Program-made: the position numbers and the translations under genes
Part shown: positions 33,749 to 42,924 of the stretch, piece by piece
Layout of the letters: each line of letters begins with the position of its first letter
Position numbering within the stretch: the first letter of the stretch is position 1
Notes under the pieces: model-generated
Told to the model about the DNA's origin: nothing
Databases searched by the model: none
Seen by the model: only the letters and a program-made list of their open reading frames with translations
NCBI GenBank assembly: GCA_021846505.1
Contig: JAJZWV010000010.1
Span: 1 to 64,000 of the forward strand
Source: Bacillota bacterium
GTDB lineage: Bacteria > Bacillota > Sulfobacillia > Sulfobacillales > JAIMBI01
Length of the DNA stretch: 64,000 nt
Direction of reading: 5' to 3'

Positions 33749-34768
33749 TTAAGTCCCGAGCCCGTCCGGCAGCTCCGCCACCCGCACCTGCCATGCCACG
33801 AGGCCGGGATCGGTGGGCGCAAAGCCCAGCTGGTCGTTGATGGCCAGCATGCCCGCGTTGGAGTGGGCGTTTAGGGTCACCATCCAACGCCCCTCCGGGC
33901 GCTCGCGGCGCACGCGCAAGATCATCGCGGCCTTGAGCCACTTCCCCAGCCCTCGGCCTCGATGGCTGGGCGCCACCGCGGTGTTTTGAATAGCCAGGGT
34001 CTCTCGCGACCAGAGCAGGACATCATGCATCCCCACGAGATGGCCAGTATGGTCATCGCGGATATAGCACGCCCAGCGCTCGAGCCCCATTTGGGCAAAG
34101 TATTCTTCGTTGGCCTTGACCAAGGCTTCGGACCAAGGAACGTCCGCCGACTCCAGCTCGCCGGTGGGGGCGGTGTTCATCACTCTCATGACGTTGGTGA
34201 CCTCTGAGAGCCACTGCTCCGGCGTCTGGTTGTCCAGCCACAGCAGTGAGCAGGATTGCTGCTGCGCCGCGTCCACCCAGCCCTGAAGCTCAGCCGCGTC
34301 TATGGCCTGGAGGTCCAGGCGGCTGTTGCGGATCGCGAGCCCCGCCTTTGCGCCCAGGTGGTCGCAGAAAGCCTGGGCGGGCTGGAAGTTGTCCAGGGTC
34401 GAGCCTTGCAGCAGCTGGCGCCCCTCGGCCCGCGCGATGCGCGCGGCCTCCGCGACCAGCCGGCGGCCCACGCCTTGGCGCCGATGGGGCGCCAGGACAC
34501 GCACGGCACACTGCAGCACATCCATCCCCTCGAGCAGGCTGCAGTCGGCGAGGCCCATTAAAGTTCCAGCCTCGTTGCGTACCAGAATGGTGAGCCAGCG
34601 ATAATGCTCGTCCTGAATGCGCCGCATGGCCATTTCCTGCGGTAGCGGCAGCAGGTCCATGGGGTCGGGGGACTCCGCGTGCGTCGCTTGCTGAATGGCA
34701 TAAATTTCGGCAATCAAGGCGTCATCCTGATCAGGCCCCGCGACAACGCGGACCTCTCCTGTGGCCAT
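33749..34768 (-). CDS. Tandem GNAT acetyltransferase
   Basis: 339 residues with two GNAT domains. Domain 1 (about 5-165) has VRVLAPHRRQGVGRRLVAEAAR, the acetyl-CoA pyrophosphate loop (R-Q-G-V-G-R). Domain 2 (about 175-330) has NTAVAPSHRGRGLGKWLKAAM (H-R-G-R-G-L-G). Both loops look intact. Two-domain GNATs of this kind acetylate small molecules such as antibiotics or mycothiol precursors; no specific substrate can be named. It is convergent with the antiporter gene (10-bp gap) and 135 bp beyond the helicase gene. Confidence 0.8.
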   Translation of the reverse strand: MATGEVRVVAGPDQDDALIAEIYAIQQATHAESPDPMDLLPLPQEMAMRRIQDEHYRWLTILVRNEAGTLMGLADCSLLEGMDVLQCAVRVLAPHRRQGVGRRLVAEAARIARAEGRQLLQGSTLDNFQPAQAFCDHLGAKAGLAIRNSRLDLQAIDAAELQGWVDAAQQQSCSLLWLDNQTPEQWLSEVTNVMRVMNTAPTGELESADVPWSEALVKANEEYFAQMGLERWACYIRDDHTGHLVGMHDVLLWSRETLAIQNTAVAPSHRGRGLGKWLKAAMILRVRRERPEGRWMVTLNAHSNAGMLAINDQLGFAPTDPGLVAWQVRVAELPDGLGT

Positions 34769-34903
34769 AAAGGCGGCTACCTCCCAATAGTTGCGGACGG
34801 AAAATCTCTGGCGGGCTATGAACCGGCATCGCGGCCGGCAACGTGACGGCCGTCAGTCTAGCATATCGGCCCCGGAATCCGCCGCACCGTCGGTCCGCCG
34901 CGT

Positions 34904-37900
34904 CTAGGACAGTTCTCGGCGTAGTGTGGCCAAAGACTCGAAGACCGGGCCCCGGCTGAGCTCGTGATGAATAAACTGGTTGTCGTAAGTCCTAAGGCAG
35001 CCATAGCAGCTGGAATTATCGTCGCATCCACAATGGCCGGACAGGCGCTGGGTGGCGGCGGTCAACACGTCCAGCAGGACGGATGGGGACACCAGTTGGG
35101 AGACCAGACCCGCACCGCCGGGGACATTGTCTACCAACAGCACGCTCAACGGATCGGTCGAGAACACGAGGGCTGCCAGATCGGTGACCGGCACCTCCAG
35201 CACCTCGACCGCGCCCAACTGCAGGGCGTATGCCAGGCCATACGCTAGTGCCGCGGAGGGCAAGGCATCTTGACGAAGGTCCAAGCGCAACACGTGGGTG
35301 CGAAATTGGTGAGCCAGGGAGGTCGAGGGGAGGGGGTGACCGACGCACGGGCTCCCGAAGGGCGTCTTATGAGGGGACCGGATAGGCTTGGCATCGGCGA
35401 CCCCGCAGTCGGCACAGATGGAAAAGCCTTGGCCCCGCCGTCCCTCCGACACCATCATGATCGTGCCCGGACGAACATCGTAGGCCGTGAGGCGCGGGTC
35501 CTCGGGCGGGAGGTGGAGGGTCCGGGTCCATCCGCCGGGATTGGCCGCTTCCGCGAAATACGGTCGGCTGGAAAACAAGCGTTCGGGGCGTCGGTGGACA
35601 TCAGACGGTCGGGCCCGGTCGGTGCTAAACCCCCATTCGGGAATCAGATAGCGGCGCTCCCGGGCCGAGGCACAGCAGCGGTCTCGCGAAAATGCCCCCA
35701 GATGGTCGACCCGATCCAGCGTACCGTGGACGGGACAGGTCCGATAGCGTCCCTGGGGCCACACCCCTTGGGGACCCCGCTTGACCGCGGCTGAGGTCCA
35801 TAGCTTCTTGTTGGCGACGACCTGTGCGGAGGGCGCAAACTCCGAGATCGCCTGTGACAGGTCTCGTTGCAACACCACTTCCGCCGCCTCCGGCACGTCT
35901 GGCAACAGCTCTAACTCAACCAAGTCGACCGGGAAGCCGTATTTTGGAATCACCACATTGCGGGACAGCAACTCGATGAGGTTCTGCTTCTCCATGTGTT
36001 TGGCGCGCCGCTGTGCCCACCCAGCGTTTCCGTAATTGCCTTCGTCGCGACTTTTCATCTCATAACGGCGGGCTTGCCCCCATTCGTCCACGACCTGCGC
36101 GATGGTGTGGTGGAGCGGCCCATCCGGAGACAAGAAATCCGCCATCCATTTCGTGAGCGTTTCGTCGGACGGGCGAAGACTGGCCGGCACGACACGCACA
36201 AAGGCCTCCTGCCAGCGCCCGGCATCTCGCAGGGTAAACTCACCCAGCGAGTCCATCACCGTGGGCCGGTCCATCTCGCCCAGAAAGTTGATCACGGAGC
36301 CGAAGCGGTCGGCATGTCCGTGGCGGAAATACTCCGAGAGAACCAAGGCCGCCCAATGGCGGCGCACGATGACGTCGTTGTCGATATGAATCACCGGGGG
36401 ACGCGTGTGCCCGCTGATCATCCCCTCGGGGTGTTCAAAGTAATACAGGTCATGAGGCTGGCGGTTGCAATAGGTAATCGCCAGCCCGGGAAAACCGCGC
36501 CGCCGTCCGGCACGTCCCACGCGCTGGGCATAGTTATACTTCTCGGGCGGCACATTGCGCAGCAAAATAACGTCCAGTTCTCCGAGGTCCACGCCAACCT
36601 CAAAGGTGGTGGAACTGCTGAGGACGTTAATCGTCCCGTGCTTAAACGCGTTTTGAAACTCCAAGGCCTTTTCCCGGTTTAATTGCGCGGTGTGCGCTTC
36701 CACCCGGAGACTGGGGGGGAGGACTTGGAGGTGCAGCGCCCGGTAGTGATTCTGCTCGAGGATGGTGCCGTCCAGCGGACGAAGCATGCCCTGGCAGGTC
36801 CAGGTGGGGCACACGTCCGCCAGCGCCCAGCTGCTGATCCGATGGCAGGAGGGACATTGGCGGATGGCCGACGCGTACGGATCGTCCACCGCGGTCCAGC
36901 GCCACCAGGCCAAGTTCACTACATGACCGGGCGACTTTTCCCGTATCAGGCGATCTTCGGGGTTCCCTTGCCGCCGTTGTAGTTCGAGCGTGTGTTCCAA
37001 CAGGCGCCGGGTAAAGTCCGCGGCGGTCTCCACGTAATCGTGCCAGGCAGCCGGGGTCCCTGCGCTGGCGGCCAGCATTCGGGCCAGGACGCGCACCCGG
37101 TTGGACCGAGGGCCGTCGATCGCCACCGTCTTGCCGGCCTTCTCTCGATCGCCCACCACGAACGACTTGGACTCTGAGCCATGGCTGATATCCGCCCAGT
37201 CTACCCCCTCGGGGGCGTCTGAGGGTAAAGCGACCGCCTTCTGCGCGACTAGGGAGTGGAGGATCCACTGCATGGCCTCGCGCACCAAGGCAGCGCTTAG
37301 ATGGTACTCCGCGCCGATCTCGGTTGGGACGGTCCACCAGCTGGGCAGTTGGATGCGACCAACGATGAGGCCGGTCGCTTCCAGGCTACGGCCGTCCGAC
37401 GTGGCCAGCGCTTCTTTCAGGGCCGCCGTCCAGCCCAGCCGCTTCACGGTCGTCCGTGAACTCGACTCCGGCACCACGCCTTCTGTGCGTAGCAAGCCCG
37501 CCACCCCCAGGGCCGTGTCTTCCAGGGACGCCGGCTCCCCTTCCCGATTGAGTCTCGTCACGATGCGCCAAATCCGATTGCGCTCCACGATGGTGTCGTA
37601 CCAGTCGGACATGTACCACGCAAAGAAGGCGGCCCGCTGCCGGCTGTCGGCAAATGCCAGGATCCGGCGTCGGGATGCCGGCAGTTGCGCATGCAGGGCC
37701 GTCACGATCACCGCGTGGGGGGCATCGGCACCATGGAACAACTCTTGGATGACGTCCTCGCCACTTTGTTGGCATACCAGGCAGGTAAATTTACCCGCCT
37801 TGTCCGCCTCGACGAGGAGCAGTGGCATCCGGGCTTGATGTTCGCACCTATGCCGATCCCCCACCTCGCCGCACTGGGCGCACACCCATTGTCGGTAGGC

Positions 37901-39436
37901 GGGCGCGTCTTCAAACTCGTCCAGGTCCGTCTCGGACGTCGGCAAAAAAAACGTTTGGTGATAATCATCATGGGTGCGGTCGGTGATGGGTGGGAGAAAA
38001 TGGTCGCTGTCGACGCGGCCGGCCAGGTAATGCTGGCCGCAGTAGCGGCACAGCGCGAGCTCAAAGGGATATCCACTGGCCGGCGCAGCACTCCCGGTGA
38101 GATGGATCCGTGGAACCGATTCGAGTGTGACCCGCACGCCTTGAAGTGCCCGCAACAGGAAATGATAGCGCACGGATAGCAGGGGGGGTGCGTCCGGTGA
38201 TGGGGCCGCCGCCACGGCGCAATCCACCAGGTGTGCCAGCGCTTCTTCCTGGTCGCGGGCGTTAGCGACCGTGGGAAACACCAACGCTGCCAGCTTCGCG
38301 AAGGACAGCGGGCCCGCGGCTAAGGATTCCGCGAGATGCGTAAAGTTGGCGTCGTCGTCAAGACGCGTGGCCAGCTCCGTGGGGGTGCACGCGCCGCTTG
38401 CCAGGTGTCGAAGGGCGTCACCGTAGGTGTGCCAGTCGACGGCGGTGGTTCCCGTTACCACAGTCGGCTGCGAGTCGCCAAAGGTAACCTGGTCGTTGGA
38501 AAATGGCTCGTCAAACAACGAGGACGCAAAAGCCGCCACGGTGGTTCTCGATTCGGGCGAGGGCTCCCCCAGGGTGGCACTCGTGGCGATGCAGGTAAAC
38601 GGCGCCTGGCGGCCCCCCGTTCGCAGCCGGTCCTTGAGCCGTCGCATCAGGAGGGCCATTTCAATGCCCTTGGCACCCCGATATTGGTGGGCTTCGTCCA
38701 GAACCAAAAATTGCCAGAACTCTGAGCGGCCGTGGTCAAACAGCTCACTGTCCTCCGGCCGGATCAGCAGATACTCCAGCATCGAGTAGTTGGTGATGAG
38801 AATGTCGGGGGGGCTCTTCTGCATATCAGCGCGCGTCAAAAGCTCGCCCGGGTATCCGCCGTCTGGGGGAGGCGTGTCGTCTTTCGTGGCGCCGATGTAC
38901 TGGCCAAAGGTGAACTGAAATCCCGTGGGGTTTTGCTGCAGAATTTGCGCGACCTCACCCAACCGGTCGCGTTGGTCGGCCACCAACGCATTCATCGGAT
39001 ACAGCAGGAGAGCCCGGATGCCCGGTTGATGCCGAGCCGACTGCTTCCACTGCCGATACAGATGGATCAAAATGGGCAGCACAAATGCCTCGGTTTTTCC
39101 ACTGCCGGTGCCAGTGGCCACCACCACGCCGTCCCCGCGGGCCGTCGACCGGATGGCGTGTTCTTGGTGAGAATATAACGGCTGATCACCCCGAAGGGCC
39201 TTGAGAAACTGGTCGTCCCACGATTCGTGGGGATAAAGCTCTGCCAACAGCGTCCTCAGCGAAGCACCCTTGCTAAACTGCGGCGTGGACTCCAGGTACG
39301 GGCCGCGCGCCAACTTTTCTTCGGCGAGGGCCTCGGCGAAGGACTCGCGCAGTGCCTGGTTCCGGATGTAAAACGTGCTGCTCAGGTAGTTGTTGTACCG
39401 AGACTCCACTTCCCTCAACATATCAAGTATGTTCAT
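34904..39436 (-). CDS. DEAH helicase with DUF1998-type C-terminus (DruE/MrfA-like)
   Basis: 1510 residues; ATG 39436 is chosen because GCGAGG lies 7-8 nt upstream. An SF2 helicase: Walker A ATGTGSGKTEAF (K114), LYPMNALVADQRDRL (Ia), LDEAHQYRG (DEAH 247-250), TSATLG (286-290), then about 500 residues with several Cys clusters (CRYCG, CAQCG, CLVC) that look like zinc sites. The second RecA lobe has SSTTFEVGVDLGELD and QRVGRAGRRRGFPG near 970. The end has VDNVPGGAGLVSQL and CGCDDNSSCYGCLRTYDNQ, the DUF1998/MrfA zinc-binding signature. It is twice the length of MrfA repair helicases, as are DruE helicases of Druantia defence systems. Follows the zinc-finger protein gene after 23 bp, so both form one operon. 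Confidence 0.85.
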   Translation of the reverse strand: MNILDMLREVESRYNNYLSSTFYIRNQALRESFAEALAEEKLARGPYLESTPQFSKGASLRTLLAELYPHESWDDQFLKALRGDQPLYSHQEHAIRSTARGDGVVVATGTGSGKTEAFVLPILIHLYRQWKQSARHQPGIRALLLYPMNALVADQRDRLGEVAQILQQNPTGFQFTFGQYIGATKDDTPPPDGGYPGELLTRADMQKSPPDILITNYSMLEYLLIRPEDSELFDHGRSEFWQFLVLDEAHQYRGAKGIEMALLMRRLKDRLRTGGRQAPFTCIATSATLGEPSPESRTTVAAFASSLFDEPFSNDQVTFGDSQPTVVTGTTAVDWHTYGDALRHLASGACTPTELATRLDDDANFTHLAESLAAGPLSFAKLAALVFPTVANARDQEEALAHLVDCAVAAAPSPDAPPLLSVRYHFLLRALQGVRVTLESVPRIHLTGSAAPASGYPFELALCRYCGQHYLAGRVDSDHFLPPITDRTHDDYHQTFFLPTSETDLDEFEDAPAYRQWVCAQCGEVGDRHRCEHQARMPLLLVEADKAGKFTCLVCQQSGEDVIQELFHGADAPHAVIVTALHAQLPASRRRILAFADSRQRAAFFAWYMSDWYDTIVERNRIWRIVTRLNREGEPASLEDTALGVAGLLRTEGVVPESSSRTTVKRLGWTAALKEALATSDGRSLEATGLIVGRIQLPSWWTVPTEIGAEYHLSAALVREAMQWILHSLVAQKAVALPSDAPEGVDWADISHGSESKSFVVGDREKAGKTVAIDGPRSNRVRVLARMLAASAGTPAAWHDYVETAADFTRRLLEHTLELQRRQGNPEDRLIREKSPGHVVNLAWWRWTAVDDPYASAIRQCPSCHRISSWALADVCPTWTCQGMLRPLDGTILEQNHYRALHLQVLPPSLRVEAHTAQLNREKALEFQNAFKHGTINVLSSSTTFEVGVDLGELDVILLRNVPPEKYNYAQRVGRAGRRRGFPGLAITYCNRQPHDLYYFEHPEGMISGHTRPPVIHIDNDVIVRRHWAALVLSEYFRHGHADRFGSVINFLGEMDRPTVMDSLGEFTLRDAGRWQEAFVRVVPASLRPSDETLTKWMADFLSPDGPLHHTIAQVVDEWGQARRYEMKSRDEGNYGNAGWAQRRAKHMEKQNLIELLSRNVVIPKYGFPVDLVELELLPDVPEAAEVVLQRDLSQAISEFAPSAQVVANKKLWTSAAVKRGPQGVWPQGRYRTCPVHGTLDRVDHLGAFSRDRCCASARERRYLIPEWGFSTDRARPSDVHRRPERLFSSRPYFAEAANPGGWTRTLHLPPEDPRLTAYDVRPGTIMMVSEGRRGQGFSICADCGVADAKPIRSPHKTPFGSPCVGHPLPSTSLAHQFRTHVLRLDLRQDALPSAALAYGLAYALQLGAVEVLEVPVTDLAALVFSTDPLSVLLVDNVPGGAGLVSQLVSPSVLLDVLTAATQRLSGHCGCDDNSSCYGCLRTYDNQFIHHELSRGPVFESLATLRRELS

Positions 39437-39459
39437 GGAAAAACCTCGCTTTCGGTGAT

Positions 39460-42400
39460 TTAATCGAACACTATCCAGGACCCATGATGTTGTTGCTCGT
39501 GCTTGGACCATTGACCATCTGAAACAGCCATGACGATGTGGCATTCAAGGCACTGAATTAGAGGTGGTAAAATCAGATTAGCTATGGCGGCGATGTCGGC
39601 GACAGTGGCTAATATATTAAATGTCGGGGTGACGCCGGGACGCTCCACCTGATGGCCGTTCCAATGGGCCGACATGACCGAGGTGGGATTGATATAGGCG
39701 CTTCGCTCCGCGCGCACCACCATCGAACAAAGTCCACATACGTAAACCTTCTGGGGAAGATTGGGGACCATCTTCGCCTGCAGCGCCAACTGAAGATAGT
39801 CGTCGTATTTTATTGGCTGGTAGTATCGGACGGGATGCTCTTCCGCCACGTGACGCTCCAGCCCCGTCCGGTCGTTGGGGAACTTCGTCCCGCACTTGCC
39901 ACACCGATATTGCGGCACCAGACGTGCCACCGGCAGGACCTCGGGCGTGGCATGCGCGTCCGCGCGCACTGTCAGGGTGATCGAGAGCGCTTGACGCACA
40001 GTCCGGGTGTCCAGCGGGACCGCGGTGGCCAGGTTGCGGAGGGGAAACAATCCCCGGCCGTTTTTTAGGGGAACCGTTTTCGTGCTGGTCTCGCAAGCGA
40101 GCGCGACTTGGGTGGGCAAGGAGTCACGGCGCGACACCGATAGATACAGTACCTGGCGCGAGGTGGGTCGCGTGGCGGCCATCGTTATGTCCATCGCCGT
40201 CGTGGTCCACGCCAAATCGTCTTCCGGGGCGGTTTCGTCGGCCAGCGCCCAGACGGTTCTCGCGAGACGGACACCGAGATTCCGAACATGGTCGCGCCGG
40301 CCCGGGCCGCTAAAGGACCAGTGGGTCACGTCAAACTGGGGATGGAGCGGAATCTCCGCGACCAGCACGTTCTCGGCGACGGTCGCCAAAGACAGCGTGG
40401 GGTCGCTCGACGACACCGCCAACGCACCCGCGGTCACGAAACCGAGCTCACTCGTCCCCGACGGTTTCGTGATGGCGTCGATGCGGACCAAGTCGCGAAT
40501 CCAGAAAAACTCGTGGCTCTCCAACTCCACTTGCCGCTGGTCGTACACCCGGAGAAAGTACCAGCCCATGGCGGCCGGGGGCGTGGGCAGGTCGACTCGA
40601 CCGCCAGAAAACCATAAGTCCTCGCGCCAACGCCGGAGACCCCGGCCCTCCTGCCCCAGTACCAACTGCAACGGTTCATTAGTATCGCCCTCGACTGCGG
40701 GAAAGGCGCCAAGAAAAAGTGGCGCGCGGCCCTCGACCCCGCGGGCCCGCGTTCCCGATAGCGTGAGGTCGTACCGCGGGGGCACCGGACGATGTGCAAC
40801 CTGGTGGCCGGCTGCGTCGGTGATCGTAGCGGCTTTCCCTTCCGGCACCCAAAACGCCTGCCACCCGTCCAAGCCGAACAGGGGCTCTGGTTGCCCGCCC
40901 GATACCATCCCGCCATCGGCTACCACCACCACGTGATCGTGGCGATGACTTAAGGTTTTCACCATGGTGGCCGGTGACTGGTCCTGCTGCTTGGCCAGCC
41001 GAAAAATCATGGTTGCCTTCAGCGGGAGACCCCGCGGCACATGGTCCACTTCAACGGGATGGGCCGATTTCAAGATCCAATCGCCGCCCATGCGCATGAG
41101 GTCACGGTCCTGCTGGCGAACCCGGCGGGCACTGGTCGCCCGCAACAGCAGACGCCATCCGGTGCTGTACCGCTGGCACACAATAGCCGCGGGATCCTGT
41201 GGCGATCGAGGCCTGCCTGGAGAGGCCACGTGATACCGACCTCCCGGGCGCTTCTCCGGGGCCCGGGGTGCCCGCGGGTGAGGGGCCGTGCGTACGGCTG
41301 GAAATCGGCCCGTGTCGCCCAAACTCGCTTGAAGGCCCTCGGTCTCGACCAGCGTTGCTTTCCACCGTCTCCACTCGCGAATGGCGGCCAGCACATCTTG
41401 GCCGGTGGCTGTCGGGTCTGCCAGCAAGGCTGCGTCCACAGCCGCCGTCCGCAAGCGCTCGACTTTAGTCAAGCCGACCCGGTGGGCCGTCGCCAGGGAC
41501 ACGCCTTCCACCAAGGCGGCCACATCGGCCTGCAGAACGTCGGTCGGGGTCGGATAGTTCTCTAAAATCCAGAGGGCCGACTTGGTTCGCCAATCGCGAC
41601 AGACGGCCGTAAATCCCGGGAAGGATCGCGCCAGTAAGGATTTGATGTGTTGCTCCTGGTCGCGAACCCGTGCGGCGTCGCGGAGCCAGCGCTGGCTTAG
41701 GCGCACCGCTCGCTCAATCCGTTTGGCGGGCACTCCTCCCTCGTCACCCGGTGGGTGGTTCCGCAGCAGGGCCGCAAATGCGCCCGGCAACAGCGCGTTC
41801 AGGGAAGACGGTGGGGCGTGAGCGATGCTCGCGGCTTCGGTGTTCCATGGAAGATGAAGATACTGGAGAGCCGGCGGCTGGCCCTCTGTAGCCTGCGGGT
41901 CCCAAGACAGGCGGGCGGCATCGGTCCACATGAGGGCCAGCGAGGTTGCCGGTGCGACCCGCTGGAATCGCCGGAGACCTGCGAGGCTATTGCGAAAACG
42001 TACGGGCGTGCCTACGGGCTTCCCCGCACGGGAGTGCCATTGCACGAAAACGTGTCGCCGCGTCACCAGCGCGACCGCGGCGTGCCCCTGAACCGATGGC
42101 ACCTGCACGTCGGCCCGGTGACGCGTCGGGGGGGCAGACATCGGCAAGTGCAACAGTTGGCGAACCTTATCCGGCGGACGAAAGTCTCGGATTTGCCACT
42201 GGAAGAATACCGGGCACTCACGGTCGGGGTCATGACTGACGTAATCCAGCTGGCCCATATACAGATACGGGTCCGGACCGCGTACCCGGAGAAATAGGTA
42301 GATGTGGTGGCGGCTCGAGTCGTGACGGATCCAACGTTGAACCGCACTATCCGAAAGCCGCTGCCGCGGCTGCGACTGCCACGAGAGCACCCCCGCGTTC

Positions 42401-42597
42401 GTGATGGCTTCTTCGAACGCAAAGGAGCGGGGACCGCCGGCAAACGTGACGAAAAACACCCAATCGGATTCCGTGCGGGGCACGCGGACGACGCCATGAA
42501 GCCCCCAAGTCCCCGTCTGCGCTAGGAAGGGGCTTTCAGGGTCGAAGTGATCGTGGATTTGTTTACGCGAATACTCGGTGAATCTCACTAGATCCAT
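39460..42597 (-). CDS. Large zinc-finger protein paired with DUF1998 helicase (DruH-like candidate)
   Basis: 1045 residues; ATG 42597 has GAGGG 7 nt upstream. Regions seen: (1) about 1-145, a domain with SWQSQPRQR, SRHHIYLFLRVRG, PYLYMGQLDYVSHD and FFQWQIRDF, the spacing of DUF3427 domains; (2) about 311-400, FPGFTAVCRDWRTKSALWIL and NYPTPTDVL, which look like the mid-region of IS110-family transposases; (3) a long beta-rich middle; (4) three zinc-finger-like units near 897 (YRCGKCGTKF...H), 950 (VYVCGLC...H) and 1015 (CLECH...H). No enzyme motif is evident. Coupled with the helicase gene under one promoter. The two-gene layout and sizes match type III Druantia (druH-druE); this rests on memory of the architecture, not on an alignment. 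Confidence 0.7.
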   Translation of the reverse strand: MDLVRFTEYSRKQIHDHFDPESPFLAQTGTWGLHGVVRVPRTESDWVFFVTFAGGPRSFAFEEAITNAGVLSWQSQPRQRLSDSAVQRWIRHDSSRHHIYLFLRVRGPDPYLYMGQLDYVSHDPDRECPVFFQWQIRDFRPPDKVRQLLHLPMSAPPTRHRADVQVPSVQGHAAVALVTRRHVFVQWHSRAGKPVGTPVRFRNSLAGLRRFQRVAPATSLALMWTDAARLSWDPQATEGQPPALQYLHLPWNTEAASIAHAPPSSLNALLPGAFAALLRNHPPGDEGGVPAKRIERAVRLSQRWLRDAARVRDQEQHIKSLLARSFPGFTAVCRDWRTKSALWILENYPTPTDVLQADVAALVEGVSLATAHRVGLTKVERLRTAAVDAALLADPTATGQDVLAAIREWRRWKATLVETEGLQASLGDTGRFPAVRTAPHPRAPRAPEKRPGGRYHVASPGRPRSPQDPAAIVCQRYSTGWRLLLRATSARRVRQQDRDLMRMGGDWILKSAHPVEVDHVPRGLPLKATMIFRLAKQQDQSPATMVKTLSHRHDHVVVVADGGMVSGGQPEPLFGLDGWQAFWVPEGKAATITDAAGHQVAHRPVPPRYDLTLSGTRARGVEGRAPLFLGAFPAVEGDTNEPLQLVLGQEGRGLRRWREDLWFSGGRVDLPTPPAAMGWYFLRVYDQRQVELESHEFFWIRDLVRIDAITKPSGTSELGFVTAGALAVSSSDPTLSLATVAENVLVAEIPLHPQFDVTHWSFSGPGRRDHVRNLGVRLARTVWALADETAPEDDLAWTTTAMDITMAATRPTSRQVLYLSVSRRDSLPTQVALACETSTKTVPLKNGRGLFPLRNLATAVPLDTRTVRQALSITLTVRADAHATPEVLPVARLVPQYRCGKCGTKFPNDRTGLERHVAEEHPVRYYQPIKYDDYLQLALQAKMVPNLPQKVYVCGLCSMVVRAERSAYINPTSVMSAHWNGHQVERPGVTPTFNILATVADIAAIANLILPPLIQCLECHIVMAVSDGQWSKHEQQHHGSWIVFD

Positions 42598-42638
42598 GGT
42601 GAACCCTCGTTTGTGGTTCGGCATTAGACCCATCTTCA

Positions 42639-42667
42639 AATGTACGATGGGCGATATTGGCTGTCAA
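42639..42667 (-). promoter_or_regulatory. Sigma-A promoter of the two-gene helicase operon
   Basis: On the minus strand TTGACA (42662-42667) and TACATT (42639-42644) are exactly 17 bp apart and lie 41 bp before the start codon. The -35 is a perfect consensus, so the operon appears to be expressed constitutively. The rest of 42598-42924 has no gene. Confidence 0.7.
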
Positions 42668-42924
42668 ACCTATGCTGGCCATTCGTGGTGGCTTCCGAGA
42701 ACACGCTGCCGGGTGGCGGGTGCGGTGGATCTCCCTGGGCCCAAGCCAAGCAGAAGGTGCCCTCGCGTGGAAAATGGCGCACGGGTACGGCGCGCCGCCG
42801 GTCCGCTTTGGTTTTGCACGTCTCTTTCTCGGTGCGCACCTTTGTCGGGGGAGAAGGGCAGCGACCGGAGTTTGGTAAAGTGATGGCACTGGGGCCGTTA
42901 GCCCCGCTCGATGGAGGCGATGGC

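Noticed and set aside
34904-42597. DISARM or Dpd classification of the helicase operon
   Set aside because: DISARM needs separate drmA, drmB, drmC and a methylase, and Dpd needs many more genes; none of these is adjacent.
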